Of a stretch of DNA of 46,537 bases, positions 27,264-36,976 are shown one piece after another. The translations under genes and the position numbers were made by a program. This stretch comes from Pseudomonadota bacterium. Its GTDB lineage: Bacteria > Desulfobacterota > DSM-4660 > Desulfatiglandales > B25-G16. Every line of letters starts with the position of its first letter. The first letter of the stretch is position 1. Location of the stretch: NCBI GenBank assembly GCA_030603345.1, contig JAUVXZ010000003.1, positions 1 through 46,537 on the forward strand. Reading direction: 5' to 3'. Under the pieces are notes generated by a model, which worked only from the letters and a program-made list of their open reading frames with translations, had not been told where the DNA came from and ran no database searches.

Positions 27264-27611
27264 ATGCGAAGAATTGTCTTGGTTGATGAAGTAGATTACG
27301 AGAAAGTGGAATGGGGACTGACAAAGAATCTCGTAGGGCCTCAGACCGTGGGATCAAAGAGGATTAAGGTAAACATAACCGAATACCTCCCTAGCTATGT
27401 CCACAAACCCCACTCCCATCCCAATCAAGAAGAAGTTATCTATATCCTTTCGGGCAAAGGTATTACGGAAGCAGAGGGGATGAGGAGCGAAATCGGCCCA
27501 GGTTCCGTGGTCTTTATTCCCGCAGGGGTAAAGCATGCCACTTTAAACCTGAGTGATTCTAAATCTCTAAAGGCAATAGTAATCAAGGCACCCCCAGCAG
27601 AAGATTCCTGA
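27264..27611 (+). CDS. Cupin-domain protein
   Basis: KPHSHPNQEEVIYILSGKGITEAEG...GSVVFIPAGVKHATLN cupin motifs. Confidence 0.85.
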   Translation: MRRIVLVDEVDYEKVEWGLTKNLVGPQTVGSKRIKVNITEYLPSYVHKPHSHPNQEEVIYILSGKGITEAEGMRSEIGPGSVVFIPAGVKHATLNLSDSKSLKAIVIKAPPAEDS

Positions 27612-27772
27612 AGCAAGCGAGCTGTCAAGAGCCTTCCCTATCATCTCATTATCATTAAGGTGGAATGATCAGATAGAGTGTTATCAACAAGAAATACTGA
27701 GAACTTCATAAACGGTATCCTGTCACCTATCCGCTTCCCAAGTTGGATGGCTCGTAAAAGCCCAAATTAAGA

Positions 27773-28225
27773 TCATCCTCTTCGAACCACCTCGACGGTT
27801 CCTTTAGTTCCGTCAACGGTAAGGTAGTCCCCGTCCCTTATGGTCTTGAAGGGATCTTTGTCTAGACTGTCAACTACTGGAACCTCGATGTCATAAAAGA
27901 CACGGGCGAAGACCGGTCCGGCAAGTAATACGCCATCCGTTTTGCTGTTTACTATGGCCTTAGGCCCTACTCCTTGCATTATTGCTTCAAGCAGGGAAAC
28001 TCCACCGGCCAGAGAGCCTATGCTGAAGGGGAATACCAGTATCTTTCCCTCAAGACTCTTCCCAAATAGCTCATGCTTGGTATCTTCTATCTTGGAGAGC
28101 TTTCCTGAGAGAATTCCTTGCATATATGCTCCGAAGAAATTTATCGGTTTTGTGACGAGCGCCTCCCCTTTAGCAATTCCACGGTTGAGTCCACGGCCCT
28201 TGAGAACAACTTTACGCATCTCCAT
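27773..28225 (-). CDS. Aconitase X swivel-domain (small) subunit, DUF126
   Basis: KGRGLNRGIAKGEALVTKPINFFG; GKILVFPFSIGSLAGG. Confidence 0.88.
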   Translation of the reverse strand: MEMRKVVLKGRGLNRGIAKGEALVTKPINFFGAYMQGILSGKLSKIEDTKHELFGKSLEGKILVFPFSIGSLAGGVSLLEAIMQGVGPKAIVNSKTDGVLLAGPVFARVFYDIEVPVVDSLDKDPFKTIRDGDYLTVDGTKGTVEVVRRG

Positions 28226-28231
28226 CCCTCC

Positions 28232-29440
28232 TTAAGCCCTTCCACTTATGGCTGCTGCTATACATTCACGCTGACTTCCATACACAGCCCGTCTATAGTA
28301 ACAGATCTTGCCTGAATCGCTCATAAGTCGCATATCTGAGTAAGGATTGACGGCGTGGAGGCAATATATACACCCGGAAAAGAGTCTACCTCCAGCCTCC
28401 TTGATGATCTGGGCTATACCTTGTTGTTTAGCCAGATCGATAGCACCATTATGGGTGCAGACCCAAAGTTGAACCCCATCCTTCACCTTCTTTCCCTTCA
28501 ATAGCCTAGCAATTGACGCCACCTCTTCGAAGGTATAGTGAGGGCAACCAACACCAACAATATCTATCTCGCCTCCAGCTTCAGCACTAGACATCTCTTC
28601 CTTGGTTTTCCTCAGCACAGTATCGTCGATTTCAACTATTTCAACTGGTTTCTGACCTCCAAAGGCCCTTTCTAATGTAGGGGCTTCAGGCGTCAAACCT
28701 GGAATATGGTACATTGAAATAGCGCCTGTACTGGCAGCCGCGGCCCCCATATTCTTGAGGCTGGAAGTTGAAGCCTTCTCCTGAATACCGTCTATCACCG
28801 GGATCTTTGTGCCACATACCTTGCCAAGATAGTAGCCGATCGCAGCGAAGTCGTCCGACTTCAACCCTTTCACCTTTACATTACAGAGAATTTCCCCTTT
28901 CCTGTTTTTGTCAATGTGGAGTCCGCTGTAAACGGTTTTTCCAGTGATAGCACTCACGAGATCCATAAGGATAGGCTCCCTATTGGCCCTAGCGCCTATC
29001 ACGGAGTTTATGTAGATCACTGCCGAGGATTCTTCCCACGAGAGATGCTGACCAAACCTGGGAATGTTTCCATACACATAGGGGATACAAGTCCAATTAG
29101 GGATTACTCCCAGCGTCCTGTAGTAGCCCTCCAACGGACTTGAGCCTTGGAATGCTTCAGGAATGGATGGTGACTCTGGGTTTCTTGGGTCTGCAGGGTA
29201 AGGATTTACGGATGTGGGAACCTGTACATCCGCACCCAGATCGACGAACTTCTTCACAATACCTATATAGCCTGTACAATGGCGAAGCAGATCAACATTG
29301 CCAAGATGGCTTCCTTCTGTGGCTATTAGGCGTTCCGCATCCAATCCTTCCCCCATCTGGACTATCGCCTTCATAGCGAGCTCTACAGCTGGACCCATTT
29401 TGCCAGCGAGCATCTCTTCCTCTGTTTTTGTAAGCTGCAT
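28232..29440 (-). CDS. Aconitase X catalytic (large) subunit, DUF521
   Basis: MQLTKTEEEMLAGKMGPAVELAMKAIVQMGEGLDAERLI; VGCPHYTFEEV; paired with the swivel subunit. Confidence 0.88.
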   Translation of the reverse strand: MQLTKTEEEMLAGKMGPAVELAMKAIVQMGEGLDAERLIATEGSHLGNVDLLRHCTGYIGIVKKFVDLGADVQVPTSVNPYPADPRNPESPSIPEAFQGSSPLEGYYRTLGVIPNWTCIPYVYGNIPRFGQHLSWEESSAVIYINSVIGARANREPILMDLVSAITGKTVYSGLHIDKNRKGEILCNVKVKGLKSDDFAAIGYYLGKVCGTKIPVIDGIQEKASTSSLKNMGAAAASTGAISMYHIPGLTPEAPTLERAFGGQKPVEIVEIDDTVLRKTKEEMSSAEAGGEIDIVGVGCPHYTFEEVASIARLLKGKKVKDGVQLWVCTHNGAIDLAKQQGIAQIIKEAGGRLFSGCIYCLHAVNPYSDMRLMSDSGKICYYRRAVYGSQRECIAAAISGRA

Positions 29441-29444
29441 AGCT

Positions 29445-30422
29445 CTAAGACACCCCCCTGGCTTTTATTAACTCGACGTAGTCGTGTATGCACTCTGAGA
29501 AGGGTGTAGGTTTGTAGTTCAATTCTTCAATGGCCCGGGAGATATCAACCGGACCCATAAAGGGATAGGCAGGGTCGGGCTTTTCACCAACCCTAACATC
29601 CGCGTCAGGTTTATACTTCTTTATGATGTCTGCAAACTCTTCTAGAGTTCTCACCTCGCCCGAACCGATGTTGAATACACTGTGTTTGAGATCGTCGGCC
29701 GCGCAGGCTTTGGTTATGGCTTGAGCAACATCCTTCACATACACAAAGTCACAGGGCTGTCTACCACCTTTCTCCACAACCACCGAGTGTCCTGCAAGCG
29801 GGAGCTCGATCAGCCTTCTTGCATGGTCACTAAAGGTTGGATGCTTTACTCCTCGCCGAGCAAGATCTGTGAATCCATACACAGCCATGAGTCTTAATGC
29901 GACAAACTTCACTCCGTAGTTCTGAGCATACGCCTGCCCCATCTTCTCACACAACAATTTTCCTGCGCCATAGACGGTAACTGGATTGACCTCCCTATCT
30001 TCACTGGCTCCTCTCGCTTCCTTCGGCATGATCTGCCCGTAAACTGCAATCGAGCTGGTGAACACGACCTTAAGCTTAGCCATACGGGCTGCTTCCAGCA
30101 CACTGCTCATACCCATAATATTGACCCTGACTCCCAGTTCAGGATTGCTTTGGACCATCGTCGTGCCGAACCCTGCTAGATGAACTATAGTGTCAATCTT
30201 CTTGTCTTGAATTATAGTCGTTAATACCTTTGAGCTGGTCACATCTCCTTCAACAAATGTAATGTCGTCTCTCTTAATCTCAGGAGGTCTCGCGTCAAAG
30301 CAGACTACTTCAGCCCCTCGGTTTGTGAGGGCTTCCGTTGCAAAACCACCTATGAAACCTGTACCACCAGTTACAAGAATTTTTCTATCCTTCAAAGGTA
30401 GGATCATTGTATGTTCTCGCAT
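29445..30422 (-). CDS. NAD-dependent epimerase/dehydratase (extended SDR)
   Basis: KILVTGGTGFIGGFATEAL; YGAGKLLCEK (YxxxK); start among upstream ATGs uncertain. Confidence 0.88.
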   Translation of the reverse strand: MREHTMILPLKDRKILVTGGTGFIGGFATEALTNRGAEVVCFDARPPEIKRDDITFVEGDVTSSKVLTTIIQDKKIDTIVHLAGFGTTMVQSNPELGVRVNIMGMSSVLEAARMAKLKVVFTSSIAVYGQIMPKEARGASEDREVNPVTVYGAGKLLCEKMGQAYAQNYGVKFVALRLMAVYGFTDLARRGVKHPTFSDHARRLIELPLAGHSVVVEKGGRQPCDFVYVKDVAQAITKACAADDLKHSVFNIGSGEVRTLEEFADIIKKYKPDADVRVGEKPDPAYPFMGPVDISRAIEELNYKPTPFSECIHDYVELIKARGVS

Positions 30423-30560
30423 CCATCTTCCTATTATTAGCACACAGGGTCAAAAAAATTGACAACTAAGAGGATATAATTTAGAACATACACAACTTGC
30501 AGAGTCAAGCTATTCTAAAATTCACACTGTATCTTTTGCTAATTTAGATTTGGGGAGCTG

Positions 30561-31718
30561 ATGTATCGTATAGTCCAGCCCAAGATCCTTTATATGGGTC
30601 GAGGGGCCTTACAAGGCCTAGAGGAAATCCTGCGGTTGATGGAGCCGAGGAGAATCCTGATTGTTACTGGTCCGACTATCACGAAACTGGGCATCGTCGA
30701 TCGCGCCCTTGAGGCTATGGGATCGTATAAACATCGAGTGGAGACCTTTATCAATCCCAAACCAGAAGGGGATGTGGCGATTGTTGAAGAATGTGCTCAA
30801 AGGGTCCGGGAAAGGGGATATGATCTGATTGTAGGCATTGGAGGTGGCTCTCCCCTGGACGTGGCGAAAGGGGCAGCAGTTGTGGCAGTGCACGAGGAAG
30901 GAATGAGACCTCTCCTTGGTAGAGATCGGTTGATGAGAAAGGGGATACCTGCGGTTTTGGTGCCCACTACAGCTGGGGGTGGCACAGAGGTCACCCAAGC
31001 GGCAGTCGTACACGTTCCGGAGGAAGAGTGCAGGAAATCGATTTGGGACCCTCGCACCATGGCAGAGGCTGCTATCGTTGATCCAGAGCTCACATTGCAT
31101 ATGCCCCCAAGGCTTACGGCAGAGACGGGACTGGATGCCCTTGTGCATGCAGTGGAGGGCTATACAGCCCGTGACGGTAATCCTGTATCAAAGATGTATA
31201 CATCAGAGGCGATGCGACTGATTGGAAGGTATCTCGGGAGAGCATACCGGGATGGTTCGGATATGGAGGCAAGAGAGGCCATGGCCAGGGCAGCTACCCT
31301 CGCAGCCATTGGAGTTACGAACAGCGGGCTCGGAGCAATTCATGCACTTGCACTGGGACTGGACTCAAGGGAGGGCTTTAACCATTGTCGGACCCTGGCT
31401 GTGCTGGCGCCCTGGGTGATGAGATTCAACCGGGTTGGCAACGAGGTATTTTATGCGGACATCGCAAAAGATCTAGGAGAAAGGGTGGAGGGACTCTCCG
31501 TTGAGGAGGCCTCTCTGAAGGCCTCTGAGGCCGTCTTGCGCATATTACATGAGGTAGGGATGTCGTCCTGCCTCAAGGACTATGGGATAAGTGAGGATGA
31601 GCTGAGGCCCCTGGCTTTGAGGGCCCATATGGTTGGCCAGAGGCTTCTTCCCATGAACATTCGAGAGGTCTCTGAGGAAAACGCAATTGCTATATTCCAG
31701 GAGGCTTTTGGAACCTAG
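30561..31718 (+). CDS. Iron-containing alcohol dehydrogenase
   Basis: GIGGGSPLDVAKGAA, TTAGGGTEVTQAAV, GAIHALALGLDSREGFNHCRT. Confidence 0.9.
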   Translation: MYRIVQPKILYMGRGALQGLEEILRLMEPRRILIVTGPTITKLGIVDRALEAMGSYKHRVETFINPKPEGDVAIVEECAQRVRERGYDLIVGIGGGSPLDVAKGAAVVAVHEEGMRPLLGRDRLMRKGIPAVLVPTTAGGGTEVTQAAVVHVPEEECRKSIWDPRTMAEAAIVDPELTLHMPPRLTAETGLDALVHAVEGYTARDGNPVSKMYTSEAMRLIGRYLGRAYRDGSDMEAREAMARAATLAAIGVTNSGLGAIHALALGLDSREGFNHCRTLAVLAPWVMRFNRVGNEVFYADIAKDLGERVEGLSVEEASLKASEAVLRILHEVGMSSCLKDYGISEDELRPLALRAHMVGQRLLPMNIREVSEENAIAIFQEAFGT

Positions 31719-31753
31719 AAGGTTTAGGGATCGATTGAAAGGAGGAAAGTGTA

Positions 31754-34012
31754 GTGAAGAAGAGCAATGAGCCAGATAGAAGAGTACATACAGTGACATG
31801 GTCTGCAGGTCCTGGGTGTCACGGGGGATGTGGGGTGTTTATTGATGTCAAGGATGGGAAGTTGGTAAAAATGGAGGGAGACCCGGATCATCCTTACAAC
31901 AATGGTAGGCTTTGCCCAAGAGCTCTCACTATAAAGGACTATATCTACCATCCGGACCGGTTACAAAACCCCTTAAAGAGAACCGGCAAGCGGGGAGAGA
32001 ATAAATGGGAGAAGATCTCCTGGGATGAGGCTTACGACCTCATAGAGGGGAGAATGGAGGACATACGGGAAAAGTACGGGGCTGAGTCTATGCTCTTCAT
32101 CCAGGGAACAGGAAGAAACGTGGGGGGCTGGCTCCTGCTGCTGGGATATTCCTATGGAAGCCCGAATTGGCTCCAGGGAGGACTTACCGGCAATTCCTGC
32201 TTCCATCCCAGGCTTGTCTGTATGCGAATGACCCAGGGGGACTATACGGTGCCCGATTGTTCCCAATTTTCCCAAGATCGGTACGAAGATCCAGAGTTCG
32301 TCCTTCCCGAATGTTGCATGATCTGGGGACAGAACCCTGCTAAAACATGCAACGACGGATTCAATGCCAATTGGATCATAGACATGATGAAGAGGGGAAC
32401 AAAGACGGTGGTCGTCGATCCAGTTTATACCTGGATAGCCTCTAAGGCGACCATCTGGTTACAGCTTCGGCCCGGCACCGATGGGGCCCTTGCCCTGGGG
32501 CTTCTCAATGTCATTATCAACGAGGGCATCTATGACAAGGAGTTCGTCGAAAAATGGACCTATGGTTTCGACAAACTTGCGGAACGGGTGCAGGACTACC
32601 CCCCGGAGAAGGTTTCCCAGATCACCTGGGTCCCAAAGGAAAAGATCATCGAGGCGGCTCGACTCTTCGCAAAGAGTAAGCCGGCATCCATCCAGTGGGG
32701 AGTCCCGGTGGACCTGGCACCAGAGGGCGCCCTCGTGGCCAATTCCATCATCCACCTTTGGACTATAACCGGAAACATCGATATTCCAGGGGGCATGGCT
32801 ATTGCCAGAATGGCCTATGATGTTCCCCCTTACCCTATGAGCCAAGAGGCGATTGCAGAGTATTACGGCGACGTGATGACTCCCGAGCAAATGGCCAAGC
32901 GGATCGGTATAGATGAGTATCCCGTAGCCAAGGAATTTCACTGGAGAGCCCAGGCAGACATGGTCCTCGAGGCCCTGCTTACAGACAAGCCGTATCCCTT
33001 AAAGGGAGCCTGGATCGCTGGCAATAACATGCTTGCTACCTCGGCGAATCCGAGGAAATATTATGAGGCCCTGAATCGTCTCGATTTCATTGTGGTTGTC
33101 GATCTATTTATGAACCCGACAGCAGTGGCCTTGGCCGATGTGGTGCTTCCGGCGGCAACCATGGCCGAACGTGATGGCATCAGGGCCTGGTGGACACCTC
33201 TGAATGCCATGGAGAGATCCGTGGAGGTAGCAGGATGCAAACCTGACGAGGAGATCTGCTTTGAGCTGGCCCGGCGATTGAACCCCAATCTGAAATGGAA
33301 GAGTTTAGAGGACCTTTTTAACGATTTCTTAAGACCGTCAGGCATGAACTATGAACAACTGAAAGAGAAGGGCTGGGTATTTCCACCCAAAGGGCACCCA
33401 ACCCAGCCCTATCGGAGGCACGAGAAGGGGCTTTTGCGAAAGGACGGCAAGCCAGGCTTCAATACCCCCACCGGCAAGGTTGAACTCTATTCCACTCATT
33501 TCGAAAGGTGGGGCTATGATCCTCTGCCCTATTACGAAGAACCCCATATGAGCCCCTATAGTACTCCAGAGCTGGCTAAAGAATATCCCCTAATCCTCAC
33601 TACAGGGAGGCGAAGCGTCCTCTATTTTCATTCGGAGCATAGAAATATCAAACCCTTGAGGGAGTTGGAACCCGATCCGGTTCTCGAGATCCATCCTGAC
33701 ACGGCCTCTTCCCTGGGGATCGAGGACGGAGATTGGGTCTGGGTGGAGAATGCCCATGGCCGCTGCAAGCGAAAGGCCAAATATTTTCATGGGATCCATC
33801 CAAAAGTGGTCCAGTCCTCCCATGGCTGGTGGCTTCCAGAGAAGCGGGCCGAAGACCTCTTTGGTCTCTGGGAGGTAAACATCAATCAGCTGATCCCCGA
33901 TGGAACTCAGGCCAAGTGCGGGTTTGGAGGGGGGCAGTACAAATCACTCCTCTGCAAGGTCTACCGGGCCGATGAAGGAATCGAAGGGATTTATAAGAGG
34001 GAGACTCTCTGA
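31754..34012 (+). CDS. Molybdopterin (bis-MGD)-dependent oxidoreductase, DMSO-reductase superfamily
   Basis: GCHGGCGVFIDVKDGKLVKMEGDPDHPYNNGRLCPRA 4Fe-4S/MGD N-terminus; C-terminal molydop_binding domain; GTG start. Confidence 0.9.
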   Translation: MKKSNEPDRRVHTVTWSAGPGCHGGCGVFIDVKDGKLVKMEGDPDHPYNNGRLCPRALTIKDYIYHPDRLQNPLKRTGKRGENKWEKISWDEAYDLIEGRMEDIREKYGAESMLFIQGTGRNVGGWLLLLGYSYGSPNWLQGGLTGNSCFHPRLVCMRMTQGDYTVPDCSQFSQDRYEDPEFVLPECCMIWGQNPAKTCNDGFNANWIIDMMKRGTKTVVVDPVYTWIASKATIWLQLRPGTDGALALGLLNVIINEGIYDKEFVEKWTYGFDKLAERVQDYPPEKVSQITWVPKEKIIEAARLFAKSKPASIQWGVPVDLAPEGALVANSIIHLWTITGNIDIPGGMAIARMAYDVPPYPMSQEAIAEYYGDVMTPEQMAKRIGIDEYPVAKEFHWRAQADMVLEALLTDKPYPLKGAWIAGNNMLATSANPRKYYEALNRLDFIVVVDLFMNPTAVALADVVLPAATMAERDGIRAWWTPLNAMERSVEVAGCKPDEEICFELARRLNPNLKWKSLEDLFNDFLRPSGMNYEQLKEKGWVFPPKGHPTQPYRRHEKGLLRKDGKPGFNTPTGKVELYSTHFERWGYDPLPYYEEPHMSPYSTPELAKEYPLILTTGRRSVLYFHSEHRNIKPLRELEPDPVLEIHPDTASSLGIEDGDWVWVENAHGRCKRKAKYFHGIHPKVVQSSHGWWLPEKRAEDLFGLWEVNINQLIPDGTQAKCGFGGGQYKSLLCKVYRADEGIEGIYKRETL

Positions 34013-34377
34013 TGGAATATGGACTTTATATCGATTGGGAATGGTGCAGTGGATGCCATTCTTGCGAGCTTGCCTGTAAGCAGGAGCATAGCCTCAAAAC
34101 CGACGAATGGGGGATTCGTGTGGTGGAACGCCTCCACCGTGCGAAGGATGGCATCGTCAGCGAATATATACCAATCCCTACCGATCTCTGCAACTTCTGC
34201 ATGACCCGGGTGATGGAGGGAAAGCAGCCCGCCTGTGTCCATCATTGTATGACCAAATGCATGGCGTTCGGTCCCATAGAGGAGATGGCCAAACTGGCGG
34301 CAAAAAAGAAGAAGACGGTGGTTTGGGGGAGGACCTATCCCTCCAGATCGGAACTGATCTCCGGAACCTCTGCATGA
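34012..34377 (+). CDS. 4Fe-4S ferredoxin-type electron-transfer subunit (C-terminus altered by frameshift)
   Basis: CSGCHSCELACKQEH; CNFCMTRVMEGKQPACVHHCMTKCM; ATG overlaps the upstream TGA stop. Confidence 0.82.
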   Translation: MEYGLYIDWEWCSGCHSCELACKQEHSLKTDEWGIRVVERLHRAKDGIVSEYIPIPTDLCNFCMTRVMEGKQPACVHHCMTKCMAFGPIEEMAKLAAKKKKTVVWGRTYPSRSELISGTSA

Positions 34378-34559
34378 CCCGGGTGATGGATGGGAAGCAG
34401 CCTGCCTGTGTCCATCATTGTATGACCAAATGCATGGCGTTCGGTCCCATAGAGGAGATGGCCAAACTGGCGGCAAAAAAGAAAAAGTCGGTGGTGTGGG
34501 GAAAGATCCACTGGCAGATAGATCCCTCTTTTAGGGAACCGCCCTTCCACAAGAAATAG
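34365..34559 (+). pseudogene. Out-of-frame second copy of the ferredoxin C-terminal region
   Basis: -1 frame: LRNLCMTRVMDGKQPACVHHCMTKCMAFGPIEEMAKLAAKKKKSVVWGKIHWQ...; about 173-bp offset from copy 1. Confidence 0.75.
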
Positions 34560-34643
34560 CGCCCCACTTTTCCCAGAAGTATGTCCACAAAAGAACACAA
34601 TCATAGACCTGCGAGCAGTGGTTAAAAGGGACAGTATACAAAG

Positions 34644-36494
34644 ATGCCGTATTTTTTTTCACTACTCAGGGTTGATCTGACCCAGCGAAAGTTCCGAGAG
34701 GAAAGGATCGATGAATCCATGATTCTCAAATTTCTAGGTGGGAGGGGCCTCGGAGCCAAGATCCTTTTTGATGAGCTAAAGCCCACAACTGACCCATTGG
34801 GGGCGGAAAACAAACTCCTCTTCCTAACCGGCCCCCTGATCGGTACTGGTGCTCCATGGTGCGTCAAGTACACCGTGGTGACCAGATCCCCGCTTTCCGG
34901 GACAATCCTGATGAGTCTGGCCGGTGGTTTTTTTGGGCCACGACTTCGTTGTACGGGATACGATGGCCTTATAATAGAGGGCAAATCGGAAGAGCCGATA
35001 TATCTTTGGATCCATAACGGAAGCGCTGAATTCAAAAAGGCTTCCCATCTATGGGGCATGAGCACGGAGGAGTGCCAGGAGGAAATCCGCGAGGAGTTGA
35101 GGGAGCCCAGGGTTCAGATCGCCTGCATTGGCCCGGCTGGGGAGAGGGCTGTTCGACTGGCCTGTATCATCAGTGGCAGACGCGCGGCAGGCCGTGGAGG
35201 GGCAGGGGCTGTGATGGGCTCCAAGAACCTCAAAGCTATTGCAGTAAACGGCACCAGAAAGGTTCCCATCCTGGAGCCCCAGGGCTTTAAAGAACTCCAG
35301 ATGGCTATTCGGAAAGAGGTTCCCAAGACTGATCGACTGAAGGTTTTTGGGAAATATGGCACGCCCAAGAACCTTTTACTGGTTAATGAAAGGGGCATAT
35401 TCCCGACCCGGAATTTTCAGGGGGGTGTGTTCGAGGGGATCAGGGAGGTCAACCACATAGAGCAACAGCGCAGGGTAATCAGAGAGGTAACCTGCCATGC
35501 CTGTCCGGTGGCCTGCGGCAACCTCACGAGAGCTGCGGAGGGGCCATATGAGGGAATTACAACCGAAGGGCCGGAGTACGAGACCTTCTGGGCCTTTGGA
35601 GCCCAATGCGGAAATAGTTCTATAGATGCTATTATTGCCGCCGACCGGTTGTGCGACCAATTGGGGTTAGACACTATCTCCACCGGAAACATTATTGGTT
35701 TTGCTATGGAGTGCATGGAGAGGGGGCTCCTGAAGCAGGAAGAACTGGAGGACCTGGATCTAAGGTTTGGGAACCACTCGGCCATGGTTGAAATGATTCG
35801 TCGCATCGGCTATCGAGAGGGGATAGGGGACATGCTGGCAGAGGGTGTGCGAAGAGCAGCAGACCGGATTGGAAAAGGTTCCCATAATCTTGTGATGCAT
35901 GTAAAGGGACTGGAACTGGCTGGTTATGATCCGAGGGGTGCCAAGGGAATGGGGATCGAATACGCTACTTCGCCAAGAGGAGGATGCCATGAGAGGGGGC
36001 TTGTCTCCAGAGAGACCTTCGGTGCCCTTCCGTTTATTGACCCACTGTCCAAAGAAGGGAAGGGGGCTGTGGTCAAACATGTGCAGGACGAGACAGCCGT
36101 CCTCGACTCCCTTGGGGTGTGTGTCTTTCCTCCCCATAACGATGGAATGGATATGACGGATATCGCCGGACTCCTTTCCTTTGTGTTGGGAAAGACTATT
36201 ACTCCAGAGGAGCTGATGGAGGCCGGGGATCGGATATGGAACCTGGAGAGATTGTTTAACATACGGGAGGGTTTCACAAGGGATGATGATACCTTGCCAG
36301 CAAGGCTTCTTAAGGAGCCTATGCCCGAAGGGCCAGCTAAAGGGCACGTTGTGGAGCTTGATCAGCTTCTGGACGATTACTATTTGACCCGCCAATGGGA
36401 CAACAATGGGATTCCCACACCTGAGGTGTTAGATAAGCTAGGACTCGCTCAGGAGGGAAGGAGTGTCCACCTCCATGGCAAAGGTGACTGTTAA
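34644..36494 (+). CDS. Aldehyde:ferredoxin oxidoreductase family protein
   Basis: RVDLTQRKFREERIDESMILKFLGGRGLGAKILFDEL; GRGGAGAVMGSKNLKAIAV; CHACPVACG. Confidence 0.92.
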   Translation: MPYFFSLLRVDLTQRKFREERIDESMILKFLGGRGLGAKILFDELKPTTDPLGAENKLLFLTGPLIGTGAPWCVKYTVVTRSPLSGTILMSLAGGFFGPRLRCTGYDGLIIEGKSEEPIYLWIHNGSAEFKKASHLWGMSTEECQEEIREELREPRVQIACIGPAGERAVRLACIISGRRAAGRGGAGAVMGSKNLKAIAVNGTRKVPILEPQGFKELQMAIRKEVPKTDRLKVFGKYGTPKNLLLVNERGIFPTRNFQGGVFEGIREVNHIEQQRRVIREVTCHACPVACGNLTRAAEGPYEGITTEGPEYETFWAFGAQCGNSSIDAIIAADRLCDQLGLDTISTGNIIGFAMECMERGLLKQEELEDLDLRFGNHSAMVEMIRRIGYREGIGDMLAEGVRRAADRIGKGSHNLVMHVKGLELAGYDPRGAKGMGIEYATSPRGGCHERGLVSRETFGALPFIDPLSKEGKGAVVKHVQDETAVLDSLGVCVFPPHNDGMDMTDIAGLLSFVLGKTITPEELMEAGDRIWNLERLFNIREGFTRDDDTLPARLLKEPMPEGPAKGHVVELDQLLDDYYLTRQWDNNGIPTPEVLDKLGLAQEGRSVHLHGKGDC

Positions 36495-36765
36495 ATTCCA
36501 TGGGCTAATCATGGACAAGGATGTGGAACGAGCTGAGGAGTATGAGGTCACCCCTGGGACGACCGTAAGGGCTGTGATGGAGCTCTTCGTAAGGAGACAC
36601 CTGGCGTCCTTGAGAGAAGAGTCCCTTTCTGGTGACAGTGGAAAGCTATGGGAAACACACGTGGTGATGCTCAATGGGATCGGGCTCGTTCCAGAAAAGC
36701 AGTTAACAACAGAGGTCAAAGTAGGGGATAATATCTCAATTTTTCTTCCAGTAAGCGGAGGATAA
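36463..36765 (+). CDS. MoaD/ThiS-family sulfur-carrier protein
   Basis: Beta-grasp length; C-terminal ISIFLPVSGG; overlaps AOR end; ATG at 36475 is the likely start. Confidence 0.85.
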   Translation: MSTSMAKVTVKFHGLIMDKDVERAEEYEVTPGTTVRAVMELFVRRHLASLREESLSGDSGKLWETHVVMLNGIGLVPEKQLTTEVKVGDNISIFLPVSGG

Positions 36766-36976
36766 AGCCTAGGAAGTCTGATCCTGCTGCTCATATCTGC
36801 CGGAAAGCGGGACATCCTTAAAAACCAAGAAAGTCAATCAGCCAGGTGATAGCTATTGTCTCTGAAGATTTTTCGACGCTCTATCCCCCGGATCATGATG
36901 TGGTGCAAAACACCGGGAGCCTGCCCGCCATCAACTGCGCTTCAGGCGCGTTCCCCTTCACAATGCAAAGGGTCTC

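Noticed and set aside
27049-27357. 102-aa minus-strand ORF
   Set aside because: Overlaps the cupin start and the hydrophobic remnant; low-complexity, no family resemblance.
30618-31148. 176-aa minus-strand ORF
   Set aside because: Shadow of the Fe-ADH gene with no recognisable motifs.
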